Assembly (NCBI GenBank): GCA_905183005.1
Contig: CAJJDO010000006.1
Location: forward strand, 667,781-731,780
Source of the DNA: Paramecium pentaurelia
Lineage: Eukaryota; Ciliophora; Oligohymenophorea; Peniculida; Parameciidae
Length of the DNA stretch: 64,000 nt
Reading direction: 5' to 3'
Position numbers and translations under genes: made by a program. Shown here one piece after another: positions 38,869 through 50,267 of this stretch; positions within the stretch are counted from its first letter, which is position 1; every line of letters starts with the position of its first letter. Below the pieces are notes generated by a model, which was not told the DNA's origin, ran no database searches, and saw nothing but the letters and a program-made list of their open reading frames with translations.

Positions 38869-39798
38869 ATGTTTTCAAAAGGTGATCGAATTAGTTTTCA
38901 GCCTACTTACAATCCTCCTGTTGGCTATTATGAAATAAACCAATAATAAAATAATAAAGGCATAGATTTTTCAAAATCTTTGGCAAGAAATCTAAATAAT
39001 AGATAAAGTGTTAGCCCTAAAAACTATAATAATAATTTACCAAGAGTTTCCTTAGCAAGTCCATAATTATCGGCTTATGCTAAACCAGGTGAAAGAATGA
39101 AAATTGAATAGAAATATAAAAAACCAGAAAGAAGAAGCTTCAGTTACTCTTAAAATCCAGACATTTCAATTAATAATTTCTAGAATTTACCCCTTAAATA
39201 AAAAGGTAAACGACTTAAGATAGTCTATCAAAAACAAAATACAGAATTAGAAAATTCTATTGAAGAAACTAGGTAATTATAAGTTTAAGGATATTACAAT
39301 TCAAGATCTCAAACTCCTATGTCAGGATAATCGAAGAGAAGAAAACCAAAAAGTATGAATACTCATTATTAGTATTGAGCACATAGGAATATTTTTTCTT
39401 TATTTCCTTCTGATAGTTTGGAGTTAGCTTAACAAAGAGAAAAAATGAAAGATAAACCAGTTCCTCCTCCTGGAGCGTATTATAATGAATAGATTGATTC
39501 CTCTATAAAGATTGAAAAAATACCTTGGAGATATTAATGTTTCTCTTCATCAGCTAAGAGATTTAGTTAATAATAGTAAGATGCAGGTCCTAGTGTAGGT
39601 GCTTATGATATTAAAACAAAATCAAAAGTTATTGGAGTTATTTCAATTGATAAATATAGTAAAAGATAAGATAAATTCTTAAATTTTCCTGGAGTTGGTG
39701 CCTATGACATTAATTAATCATTTACATAATAAAAACCTAAACAAAAATAATAATAAGATTTTCCAAGTCCATTTGGATTAAGTGGTAAGAGATTTTGA
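38869..39798 (+). CDS. SHIPPO/STPG-repeat protein (predicted ciliary microtubule protein)
   Basis: About 300 residues with dispersed Pro-Gly-Tyr repeats typical of sperm-tail PG-rich (SHIPPO) proteins: NPPVGYYEIN near the start, VPPPGAYYNEQ, GPSVGAYDIKTKS and FPGVGAYDIN toward the end. The linkers are basic and Ser/Gln-rich (KKPERRSFSYSQN). Proteins of this kind bind the inside of axonemal or cortical microtubules. ATG 38,869-38,871, TGA 39,796-39,798. An in-frame TGA at 39,376-39,378 lies inside a 15-nt GT...AG segment (39,372-39,386); skipping it keeps the frame. Otherwise there would be two genes or a read-through. Followed 28 bp later by the ENO4-type gene. Confidence 0.7.
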
Positions 39799-39826
39799 TT
39801 AGAATATTATAAATTATATTTATTAA

Positions 39827-41394
39827 ATGTCTAAATCACCATACATTCCTCCAGAAGTTAAAGCATATATTGAACAATACAAAATAGAGGATATTATTAA
39901 AGATGCAGTTAATACAATTCTTTCATAAAAACCAGCTGATCCATATACAACATTTTCTCAATACTTTGGAAAAGTAACTTATTATTATAAATTAAGTTAT
40001 CTACTCCTGTGATTGAATTAGATGAAGTTACTGGTTTAGAAATCTTAAACAATGAGTTAAAGCCAACTATCTAATTGATTTTCACTGTCTAATTCAAAAA
40101 TCAAAAATTGCATTTTAATTCCCCACTCTATTTTTCTTAAGCTTTTCCAGAATAAGAGATATTTTAGTAAGATTAATATTAATTTAAGTGATGATGAATA
40201 GAAAAACATGAAATAAGCTATATAAGAAATAGAAAAGGTTTCTCTCTAATTAAGAGGAAAAAAATCAAAGGATTAAAAATAGGTTGATGATACTTTAATG
40301 AAATATCTTACTGAACATCCAGTATATAATTTAATATATTTTAGAATCGTATTAATGTTATTCAATAAATTTCATTTAGTTTACTTCCTTTGCATGCTCA
40401 CTTTATGAATTAAAGTTTATCAAAATTACTATGTCAATAATTTAATACTTAAGAAGTTAAAACACCTAAAATTTTTGTTAATTTACTTTAAGGTAGTAAA
40501 GTAGTTGGTTCTAAGTGTAAAATTTATAAGTTTTTATTAATATGTGATGGAGAAGGAGCAGTATAAAAAATATAAAATGTTGTTAATAATGTCAAAAAAA
40601 CTATTATTTCAGGTAAAAAAGGAGAAGCTGGTCTTTAATTTTATTAAGATGGAACATTTATATGTCCTGGTGATACAATTCCAGATAATATAAAAATAAT
40701 TGAATAAGCAATAGATGCAGCTTAACTGAAGGATTAAGTTTAACTTGGTTTAGTTTGGTTAGCTGAATTATTTTATGTACCTGAAGAAAAGAAATATGAC
40801 TTAGATAATCCTAAAAAATTATTAGATGCAGATTAATTGATAGATTATTATTTTAAATTATGCCAAGAAAAACCAATTATAGTTTATTTAGAGGATCCTA
40901 TTCATCATTCTGATATTGTGGGATGGACAAAAATTACTAATAAATTTAAAGATTCTAAAGTTAAATTAGGAAGTAGAAGATTATATTCAAATATTGAAAA
41001 GGCAAAGAAACATTGTGAAATATTGACTTTATAAACTAATCCTGAATTAACTGAATAATAAATAAACTAGATGAATAATGAAAGAATAAATCTTGATTAT
41101 ATTTATAAGCCACTTTATGAATATAATACATTTACAGAGTTATAAAATCATTTGACCTATTTGATTTCAAAAGTAATATTAATTTAAATATTAGAAATCT
41201 TCATTACAATTTATTATTGGAGATTCATTAGTAGATACTGAGGACTCTTATTTCGTAGATATTGCTGTATTTATATTTTATATATAATTTAGTTTTCACT
41301 TCCAAATTCTAATATTAATATTGGTCCCCCAATTAAATTTGAAAAAATTATTAAATACAATAAGTTTTTAAAATTATGCCATGAAAGTGATTGA
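39827..41394 (+). CDS. ENO4: ENO4-type enolase-like protein
   Basis: Enolase-like protein related to ENO4, which in animals is found in sperm flagella. The N-terminus (EVKAYIEQYKIEDIIKDAVN then KPADPYTTFSQYF) is a RIIa/DPY30-like dimerisation region as in ENO4. Enolase-fold landmarks follow: VIELDEVTGLEI, CDGEGAVQKI, IVYLEDPIHHSDIVGWTKIT (enolase IEDPF.ED..AW) and the C-terminal IGPPIKFEKIIKYNKFLKL (enolase TGAPCRSERLAKYNQLLRI). The segment normally reading GDDLTVTN is LGSRRLYSN, so a magnesium-ligand Asp is lost and catalysis is doubtful. Several 22-26 nt introns; ATG 39,827, TGA 41,392-41,394. The neighbouring STPG gene suggests a shared ciliary role, as inference. Confidence 0.75.
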
Positions 41395-41447
41395 TATATT
41401 TTTAAATAGAAAATATAAATAAACTTAATGAAATCATGATAAAACTA

Positions 41448-42279
41448 TCAGTTTTTGCATAATAAGTATAATTTCTCAAATACTTTTTTATGAAATATCT
41501 TAAATGTACTAATACTACATTTTGCTTATTATGCAATCACTGAAGGTATTATACCTCCTCTATTAGCAAATATAATATCTCCACTATATTTGACAATTGC
41601 TGCTGCAATGACATTCTCATGTTCTCCTTGAATTAAATTATTCTATTGGATTTTCTTAAATACTTAAATACAGAATTTAATGAATTTTTAATTAAATCCC
41701 AAATTTTATGATATTGATTGTATAAATGCATAAACAACTGATTCTAATTTATAATTATTATGTATTTTGAGTAATATTTTTTTAATTAATTTTTTTGAGA
41801 CTGAAATTTTAGCCAAAATTTCTTTTTGAGTTATAGGAATATAAGTTTATTTTAAAGCAGCAATTAATCCTGCTATGGCTATGGCAATGGCTGTATATTT
41901 TTTTTTTTTGAGTTCAGACAATAATTGAGGTTATAACAGTTATATTGCAACTTTTAGTAGATCTTCATTCAATCCTAAAAGAGATATTTAGTTTTTCATT
42001 TCTTCAACAATTGCTGATAGTTTTTTTCTATCAAAACTTAATTCCTGATTATTATCAGAAGAAGTATCAGAATTATTATCTTATCGAATTGAATTACAAT
42101 TTGATTCTTGAGTTTATTTCTCAATTGGAATTATTTGAAGAGTGTTAGTTTCAAATACATTTAAATTAAATTTTGGAACTGGAGGTCTTATTAATCTAAT
42201 CTTTATGTTCATTCTAATGAAGGGTGTGAAATAAATAATATTATAAGACTAAGAATTAACTCCATTATTTCACATTCAT
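41448..42279 (-). CDS. TFIIB-like cyclin-fold protein
   Basis: About 265 residues. Two cyclin-box-like units can be seen: a first ending YTAIAIAIAGLIAALKQTY followed by PITQKEILAKISVSKKLI, and a second with FIKFCIQVFKKIQQNNLI, GEHENVIAAAIVKYSG and IPSVIAQQAKCSISTFK. The arrangement (helix, A-rich helix, then a recognition helix after (S/T)xxEI) is that of the TFIIB/BRF core. No N-terminal zinc ribbon is visible; the N-terminus is an unrelated Asn/Ser-rich stretch. A 25-nt intron follows the second codon (start ATG 42,277-42,279). TGA is 41,448-41,450. The family call is by fold pattern only; other cyclin-like proteins are possible. Confidence 0.45.
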
Positions 42280-42589
42280 CTACTCGAACTTAAGTCAAAT
42301 TTTATCTCACAAAGGAGTAAAAAATTTATAAAATTAATAAAAATGCTAATATTTTCAATTAAACTTATTTTTAAGTTAAAATTTTTATAAATAAAATAAA
42401 AAATAAGAAAACCTAAACTTTTTTGATTTCAACTCTTATCAATTATATTTAATCTCTATATAACTATATTACAATTTTGTATTGATAAATTAACTTACTT
42501 GTATTTATCAATTGTTATTGGCAGTTTAATAATTTCTTTTTTTAATGATTATGTTATTTAATAATATTAGTTACTATATTTAATAATAA
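42280..42589. other. Divergent intergenic region
   Basis: About 310 bp between divergent starts, more than 85% A+T by eye. It presumably holds both promoters. No motif recognised. Confidence 0.5.
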
Positions 42590-43579
42590 ATGAGTATTTA
42601 ATTGAATGATAGGCATATTACATAATTAGAAGAATTAGAATCTTTAAAAGGAAAACTTTAATGCCCATCATATAGATCTCGTAATCTTTCATCGGATAGA
42701 TAGTATACTCCATCATTGACAAATGATTTTAGAAGCACTAGAAATAGTGAAAAATAGAAAGACTCTTAATCAGTAGAGAAATGTATTATCATTAAATTAT
42801 GGACTAGTTTTGAATCTTAAAAAGTAAAATTAGAATGTTGACAATCTTTCTCAATTATGGAAATAATAAAAATAATCCATATAGCTTACTTAAAGCATAA
42901 ATGAATATAATTCAATATGTATATCTGATTTCTAATGAAAATTTAGAAGAAAAATAAGAGATTGATCAATAGATTTCCAAATATACACATTTAGTTATAG
43001 AAGAAGAAGACAATTTAGTTACTGAATAAGATGCCAATAAAATCAAAGTAGTTTAAGCAGCCAATAATGTTAGAGTAAATGGAAAATTTCCTAATAATAG
43101 TAAATAAGGAGGATAAAAAAAAATATAATAATAAGCTCAACAGATCTAAACAAGCAATAATCAAGTTTAAAATAAAAAAATAAATAATAACAATAGACCT
43201 TAAACTACAAAATCATAGGTTCAAGTACCATAAACACCTATAACTTAAAAAAAAACTGTTTAAAAAAGTAATACAAAGTCTTTCTAAGATCCATTTTAAG
43301 ATAGTAAATATATAAAATAAAATAGTGCCATAAACTCCTTCATAAAAGTTAAAATAAAGTTCTTTATTAGAGAAATCTAGATAAGGAAAAATGAATTAGG
43401 CTATAAATAAAGTTATTACTAAAAAGAACTCTGAAGAAGATGAAAGAAATTTAATATTATTATTAGGTAAAATAAAAGAAAGTGTAACAAAGTTATATGA
43501 TAGTAGATTTGAGAAATAGTTGAATCATTCTTCTTAATTTATTGAAAAGTAAATATATGTATTAGCTTAGAAATTTTGA
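42590..43579 (+). CDS. Gln/Asn-rich protein, unrecognised
   Basis: About 295 residues after removing introns of 25 nt (after SVEK), 28 nt (after EYNSI) and 22 nt (after DPFQD). The N-terminus has basic/Ser sequence (LQCPSYRSRNLSSDRQYTPS), then a helical section (QEIDQQISKYTHLVIEEE), a central Gln/Asn/Lys low-complexity region, and a helical C-terminus (LILLLGKIKESVTKLYDS) ending LAQKF. ATG 42,590-42,592, TGA 43,577-43,579. No known family. Confidence 0.6.
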
Positions 43580-43810
43580 TAAAATAATCAATACATTAAA
43601 AGTGGACTTTAGATTAAATGATAATGATTTATGAATACTTATTTATAATTCAATATTTCTGTATATAATTCAACATTTTGATAATTATATTTTATAAGTA
43701 ATTGGTATTTGTCTAATCAAAAATTTAATCAATACTTTTGGTATTATTCAATTCATTTAGATGAAAACATATTAATTTAATATTATATTGATAATTAAGA
43801 ATAATTTAAA

Positions 43811-45278
43811 ATGAAATCTCTAAGAATAAATAATCAATATATATTATCGAGAAAAATTGCATCAGGGGCATTTGGATTTGTAATGCTTGGTTTTGATCAA
43901 AAAACAGGATAATAAGTAGCAATTAAAATTGAAAAACCTGAAAATGAACATATCAGATCTTTAGAAAAAGAAGTAGACATAATTCGGAAATTAGAAGGTG
44001 TTTAGGGAGTACCTTAAATGCTTTACTTTGGTAAATAGGATGACTTTAATGTATTGGTTTTACAACTTCTTTCTAAAGATTTATCTTCCTTGATAAAACA
44101 ATAAAAGAAATTTGGCCTCAAAACTATTTTATAGATTGGGATTAAATTAGTTGAAATACTGGATGATATTCATTAAAAAGGGGTATTACATAGAGATTTA
44201 AAACCAGAAAATATTATGATTGATGAAAATAATAAGTTCTACATTATAGATTATGGTATAAGTAAAGCATTTCTACGTAAAAACGGAGCACATTTGTAAA
44301 ATAATAATATAATTAGACCTTTCAAAGACAGATAACCCTTTATTGGAACATCTCGATATGCTTCGATAGCAGCTCATAAAGGAAATGAGTTAGGAAGAAA
44401 GGATGACTTGGAATCTTTAATTTACATTTTATTGTATTTTTATTTTGGGTAAAAATGAAGATTTTCATTGTTTCAGTAAATTGCCATGGCAAAACATAAA
44501 ACAGATACCAAGTGACTAAAAAATTCAAAAAGTTGGTGAAATTAAATAAAAATAGACTGCTGATTTGTTTAAAAATTTACCTGAAGAACTTAAAAAAATA
44601 TATGAGTATTTTATTATGATATATATATAGTTATTTACGTAAACTTACATATGCCACAGAACCAGATTATAAATCAATAGTTAAATTATTTTAATAAGCT
44701 GCTAGAAATGGGAAGATAACAATTGATTCAATTTATGATTGGGATATCCAAAATACTGCATAGACAGAAATATATTCTCGTTATGGAACAATATAATTTG
44801 ATGATAATTTTTAGATAGATAAATATCCATCAAATTAATAAATGTATATATTTTATCATTCTATAGAAACATTAAATAAAATCATATTAATCCAAATAAA
44901 AGAAAAACTTTTTGTCCATCTTTAATTAAATAATCTTTTAATTAGAATCTCTTTTCATTTGGAAAAGAATAAAGTGGTTAAAGTAATGGTAGTAGCCCAT
45001 TGGGTAATATTAATAGTATCAATCAATTATCAAGAGATGAAATAAGTGAAGATACTGAATACATAATCCCAGAAGAATTTTAATAAAATTAAGGTTTAAG
45101 GGTTAGAACATTACCTGATTATTTGAAGAAGCCCAAAATTAAGTAAAGACCAACTCAAACTCTTGTTTTTGATGATGATTGGGTGATGGACTCTGATAGC
45201 CATCTAGTGGATAATTATAAGAAATTATAATCTTTGAGTAATCAAATTACTACTATTTTTCAAAATAAATAAAAATGA
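43811..45278 (+). CDS. Casein kinase 1 family protein kinase
   Basis: Ser/Thr kinase of the CK1 family. N-lobe YILSRKIASGAFGFVMLGFD (glycine loop) with VAIKIEKP as the Lys strand; C-lobe HQKGVLHRDLKPENIM (catalytic HRD) and FYIIDYGISKAF in place of DFG, as in CK1 (usually DFG). GTSRYASIAAHKG and GRKDDLESL are CK1 signatures, and KLPWQ plus YATEPDYKS also fit. Introns: 28 nt before KLPWQ, 25 nt before YLRKL and about 23 nt in the tail. The C-terminal 150 residues are Ser/Gln-rich and unconserved. ATG 43,811, TGA 45,276-45,278. CK1 genes are numerous in Paramecium; the function of this one is unknown. Confidence 0.92.
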
Positions 45279-45789
45279 TAAATCATTTGTTTAATTTAAA
45301 GATATTTATATATATATATATATTGTTATATTAAATTAATAAATTAAATATTAATTGTTATCAAATATTATACAAAACTACAATCTCTAATCTTATTATA
45401 ATATATTAAATTATTTAATTTAATACATATATTTAATTATTATTTATATTGTCAAATTTATCAAAAGAATTATAGATTATCAACTAAAATCTTTTAGATC
45501 TCTCTAAATAGTATAAATTAATAAGATAAATTTCTTTATAAGTTAAAATAATTATAAAATTTAAAGAAATTTAATAAGAAAATTATAAATTAATAAATAT
45601 GGTTGCATATAAATTCATTCTAAAACTAAATCAACATTTTTAATTTAAATACTCTTAGATATTTCTATTCAAAATCTAGATTAAATAAGTATTTCTTAAT
45701 TACTAATTTAATTATTGTAATTAATAATTTTTTAGATTTAGACTATTCATTGTAAAAAATACTAAGAAAATTAATTAATATTAAAATCT
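45279..45789. other. AT-rich intergenic region
   Basis: About 510 bp of almost pure A+T including a (TA) run near 45,308-45,325. No gene or RNA recognised. Confidence 0.6.
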
Positions 45790-46277
45790 ATGCAAAGGTT
45801 ATCATCACTATTAATTGGATTTGGGTTAGGAATATTTGGAATGAGCTTATTATATGATCCTTGGGCATAAGTAATATACAAAATCAATTTAGGAACGATT
45901 TGAAAGAACAGTAAGAGAAACAGCTAGATTAGAAAACTCAATTCTTAATAATGTAGATGTTTATTTATAGATGAGAATGTTTCTTGGATATATTTTAGTG
46001 GCTTGCTCTTTTGTAACTATGAATAGGTATATTTAATAATTATAAAAGAATTGGTTTACTCTATGTGCTTTCAATTCCAGCTTTAATAGTTTATGCTGCA
46101 ATTAATTATAATCATGTGATATATAAATCAGAAAGACTTGGAGGAGAATAAGCAATTTAAGGAGCCTTATTTTATATTGCTTTTTGTTTTGCTTCAATTG
46201 ATGGATTAATAAAGCCTAAGAAAATACCATAACCAAAAACAACATAAAAAAAAGTAGATAAGACAAAAAGCGAATGA
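45790..46277 (+). CDS. Small multi-pass membrane protein
   Basis: About 147 residues with hydrophobic segments MQRLSSLLIGFGLGIFGMSL, FLGYILVACSFVTM, IGLLYVLSIPALIVYAAIN and GALFYIAFCFASIDGL, so probably four membrane helices, and a Lys/Gln-rich tail (KKIPQPKTTQKKVDKTKSE). Two 22-nt introns, after DPWAQ and after TMN, keep the frame. ATG 45,790, TGA 46,275-46,277. No family recognised. Convergent with the K+ channel gene, 63 bp between stops. Confidence 0.7.
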
Positions 46278-46340
46278 TTTATCATTAAAAACATGTATTT
46301 TTAATTGATTAAATAAAGTTGTTTGATTAAATATGCTAAT

Positions 46341-49300
46341 TCATATAAATTTAATTTTTCTCTCTCTTTTTCTTATAATTTATGCCAGATTGTTATGTTA
46401 AAGATAATTATCAAAATTCTTAAATCTTTCAAAATCTTCGAATAACTCTATATACTATCCCCTTTTTTTTCCAAAATCATCTTCATATCCTTATTATTCA
46501 TAAGGTATTATTTTATTTTGAGGAGATATAAATGAACCTTGAATAACAATATCAAATAAATTTTTAGCTTTAGGTTAAGTTGTTTTTGATCCTCTTCTAT
46601 TTGAATCCTATTAGATTTAATCTGAACAACTTGATTATTATTTTGGGAATAACAAATTGGAAGTTTCAGAACCTTTCATTAATGAATTAAAATTCATAGT
46701 CTTATCACCTTCTAATTTAATTCCTTATTTAATTTCTTAGGATGAAGAACTAAGTTATTTTTTTTTGAAATATTTAACAATTTCCTTAATTTTATCTTAC
46801 TATAAATAATATTAGTTATATTTACTAATTCTTCATCTTGTAAAGCATCATTACATCCCTAAAAGGATAATGGTCTTTTTGATTCAATTTATTGTGTGAT
46901 AGTCTATTTATAGCCCACTTTAAAAGTACTGCAACTTTCTTCCTCTGAATCATTCTATTCTTCTTCTTCTTCAAATTATAATTTAATATTGATACCAGTC
47001 TTATATTATAGTTCTTCAATCAATTTATTTTTGCATATAAACAATAAAATACTGTTTTTAACATCATGAGATTCTAATAAAGTATCAATTCTTCTATTCA
47101 AAGTACGTCTATATCGAACTCTATCTGATGGAACATTTCTTCTATAATTCAAAAGCACCTTTGATCTATTTGGATATCCACAAACCAATGGACATTCTTT
47201 AATTACATGTGATGTTTTATTGCATGCACGACATGATACATCAACAATAGCTTATGCATTTGAAAAAGCAACTTAATCCCTCATTTAACAAAATGTAGAC
47301 TTGTATAATAAACATTAATACATAATCTTTAGAATTCTATTGTAATAATTCAATAAATTAATTTCTATGAATTTTAAGTAAATAAGTGAATTAAGTAGAT
47401 TTACAAGATACTTAATAATTTTATTTTTAAAAGAACTCCAAAACTCCAAAAGGTTAAGAATCTCCAGAATAAGATTCTAGTACTTTTTATTATTCTTATT
47501 TATTTTTTAAAGTAACATAAAATTACACTTCTCCTTTTTGAAGTATATATAAAAAATCACTTACTTCATCTTACTAAAATATATATAGATTTATATATAT
47601 ACTTTAAATATAATTTATTCAGGTGCAAATTTTTCTTCAATTAAATTCTTGGACAATTAGATTAAAAAATTATCACTAAAATTTTCAGTCAAAAATTTAA
47701 TCTTTTTAACAATTTTCATATTGATATCAATCTTCATCTCCTCAAATAATTATACTGGTATTTATTCTGCAAATCTAAAGGCTTCTCTATCATTTTCTTC
47801 TTCTGCATCACACCAAACATATTCAAAATACTTTCTTATCTTTTCAGCTAAATGTTTATCTAGTCCCTTTAATCTCATATATTTCTTTAAATCATTCATA
47901 TTTTATCTAAATTCATATGTCTTTCTACTCCAATCAGCATAAATATTATTTATATTACCAATTGAATATCCAAAAATACCAACAGCAGCAACAGTCATTC
48001 CAATAGTAAATATTCTTTCTCTTAAATTTTATGGAGTTATATCACCATATCCAATAGTAGTCATTGTCACTATACTAAAATAAAATGATGTTAAATATTA
48101 TGCATGCCAAGGTTCATGTTATAAATCATTTTTTATAACCCAAGTATTTTCATCACTTCCAGTAGTACCAACTAAAAACCATAAACATGCACAAAAATGA
48201 GCAACTGCCAAAATTGTATAACCTAACTTAACTAAATCAAATATAGCTATTTAACTTGATGTAAGTTCAAGTCTATCAAATAAATTTCCACTAAATTTAG
48301 TAATCTAAAAGACTTTTAAAATAAGGACTAAATCTAAATAATCCAATTAAAATCTAAGACTTAAGAAAAAAGGGATAATCACAAAAACATCAAAAAAAAA
48401 TGCTAAAATAATATTATAATTATACATGTTCTTAAATAGTTCTTAGCTATTAGATATCTATTTTCTATAACAGTTCCTTTATGATAATAACATGTATTAA
48501 ATTTTATTAATATTTCCAATATAAATGAATATGATGGGAGTACATCAAATAAAACCCATCTAAATTATTGAAAACTATCATCTAATGAATTGCTTGTATC
48601 AAATTTAAATGCTACTCTTGCACTTACATATAGTACATTCATATTTAATATAGTTAATATGTATATATTCCAAGCTATGGCTATAATTGACTCAGGGCGC
48701 AATATTAATTTATTTTTATTTAAATAATTATAAACCTTTAGTTTTCTAAGAGGGACAAATACTTATTGATTTAATTAGTATTTCATTTTTTCATACGGAC
48801 TTGGTTTCTTAAATTAATTTACATCAATACTTCATATTTGAAATAATCATTAAATAAATAATATCTAAAATAGGCTGACTTGTCTCCAATGATGTCAAAA
48901 ACATTTCTATTAATAAGTCTGAAACTTGTAGCAAAGTTAGATTTTGTGATAAAACTAATAAATCTTAAAATTATCATCAAAATCTCTAGAGGGTAATTCT
49001 TCCAAGCTTAATTACTAAATCCTTCAATATCTTCAACTGATTATGAATCTAAAATAAAAGGACTCTCATCTTTGTTTTTCTTATTTTTAGGAGGTTTGCC
49101 TGTATATTAAGGACCATAATGTGACATTTTAATTTGAGATTAACCTGTATGATTTCTATTAATGTATATTGAATTTCAGTTATATACAAATGTGCATTAT
49201 CTGAAACTAAATCTGTAGCTCTCAAGGTTCGTAAGGATTCTTTATTAGTTTATAGAGCTTTTTTAATTTTGGCAATGGTTTATTCCTTTTTTCTTGATCC

Positions 49301-49422
49301 ACTATCCAATAAAGGTCTGCCAGATTATCCTTATAAAGTATGATTGCCTATCATAAGGTAAATTGAAAGATGTTACAATTATCTTGTTCAGTTCTAAAAT
49401 TTTCTGATTGATTTGGCTGCAT
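46341..49422 (-). CDS. EAG/CNG-type potassium channel with cyclic-nucleotide-binding domain and zinc knuckle
   Basis: Membrane channel of roughly 900 residues. Transmembrane part: S1 region PESIIAIAWNIYILTILNMN, several later helices, pore and filter TMTTIGYGD at about 48,038-48,064 (K+ signature), and S6 AAVGIFGYSIGNI. The C-linker follows (ADWSRKTYEFRQNMNDLKKY...), then a cyclic-nucleotide-binding-like domain (SDFLYILQKGEVQFYV; SQPFGVLEFF). A 22-nt intron at 47,302-47,323 joins FIELLQQNSKDY to STFCQMRDQVAF and a CX2CX4HX4C knuckle (CRACNKTSHVIKEC). The S4 has few basic residues, so voltage gating is uncertain. Start ATG 49,420-49,422 (MQPNQSENFRTEQDN), with 29- and 32-nt introns in the N-terminus; TGA 46,341-46,343. 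Such channels set ciliary membrane behaviour in Paramecium. Confidence 0.85.
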
Positions 49423-49524
49423 ATTTGAAATAAATTGTATATAAATATAATATCAGTAGGAGCATAATTGTAAGAGGAGTTTATTGTTAGAATTGAAATT
49501 ATTGGAATAAAAAATAAATGAATA

Positions 49525-49826
49525 ATGGTAATAGCAGATTAAGAAAATAATCAAACAATGGAGATTTAATTAGATAAAAAAATTGTTTGGTTTTAGGTTA
49601 AAGCATAGTTTAGAATTGTAGGATATTTAATTCGTGATAGACACCCTTAGGTTAAAAAGTTAATTCCATTTGATATAATATTGATAAGAATATTATAAGC
49701 AGTATTCATTAATATATTTAAGGTTTGTATCAATTTTGGATAATGATCAAAAAAGTATATACAGTACCAACACCAAGAGAATAGAAACCAAAAATACAAT
49801 AGAAGAGTTAATAAGATGTGATGTGA
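49525..49826 (+). CDS. Small hypothetical protein
   Basis: ATG at 49,525 opens MVIADQENNQTMEIQLDKKI followed by VWFQVKAQFRIVGYLIRDRH. The frame meets TGA near 49,744 unless an intron of about 33 nt (from about 49,725) is removed, after which protein-like, Gln/Arg-rich sequence continues to a TGA near 49,821-49,826. I cannot decide between two 3' ends. The text resembles a small RNA-processing or structural protein, but no family is assigned. Confidence 0.4.
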
Positions 49827-49839
49827 GTTATTATTCATT

Positions 49840-50165
49840 ATGAGTAGAAAATAAACATAATTTGCCTATATTCCTGATTAATCCACTTAAAAAGAATAAT
49901 AATCTAAGATGGCTCGCTCATATTTAATGTTTAAGCCTAAGTTAGTCGAAGAAATAGATGAAAACAACATGAAAAAGATGAAACTCTCATTTCACAATTC
50001 AATCACTGACTTATAAACATTTGAGGAATTGGCATAAGAATAACAACAGAGGGAATCTACACCTAATTTAAATTAAGCTCCTTAAGAAAAGACTAAGACA
50101 TTTGTCAGGTAACTAATATTCTCTACCATTTTAGAAAGTCTATGAGACACTTAACTTAGCTATGA
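49840..50165 (+). CDS. Small hydrophilic hypothetical protein
   Basis: About 98 residues: MSRKQTQFAYIPDQSTQKEQ then MARSYLMFKPKLVEEIDENN, a helical region with FEELAQEQQQREST, and KTFVR joined by a 26-nt intron to KSMRHLTQL before TGA 50,163-50,165. No family recognised. It starts within 20 bp of the previous gene's end. Confidence 0.5.
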
Positions 50166-50267
50166 AGCAAAATAAAATTCGTGATAAATTATATATACGA
50201 CTAATTTAAGTCTTTTATATAGTTAATTTTACATATACCTAATTTTATTATTTTTAATTTATCATTA

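Noticed and set aside
47302..47323. A separate zinc-knuckle gene starting at 47,323
   Set aside because: The proposed start is inside a 22-nt intron; the knuckle continues the potassium channel frame.
49740..49780. Possible internal eliminated sequence boundary (TATACAGT-like)
   Set aside because: It resembles the Paramecium IES end only partly, and no partner TA-flanked end was found that restores a frame.
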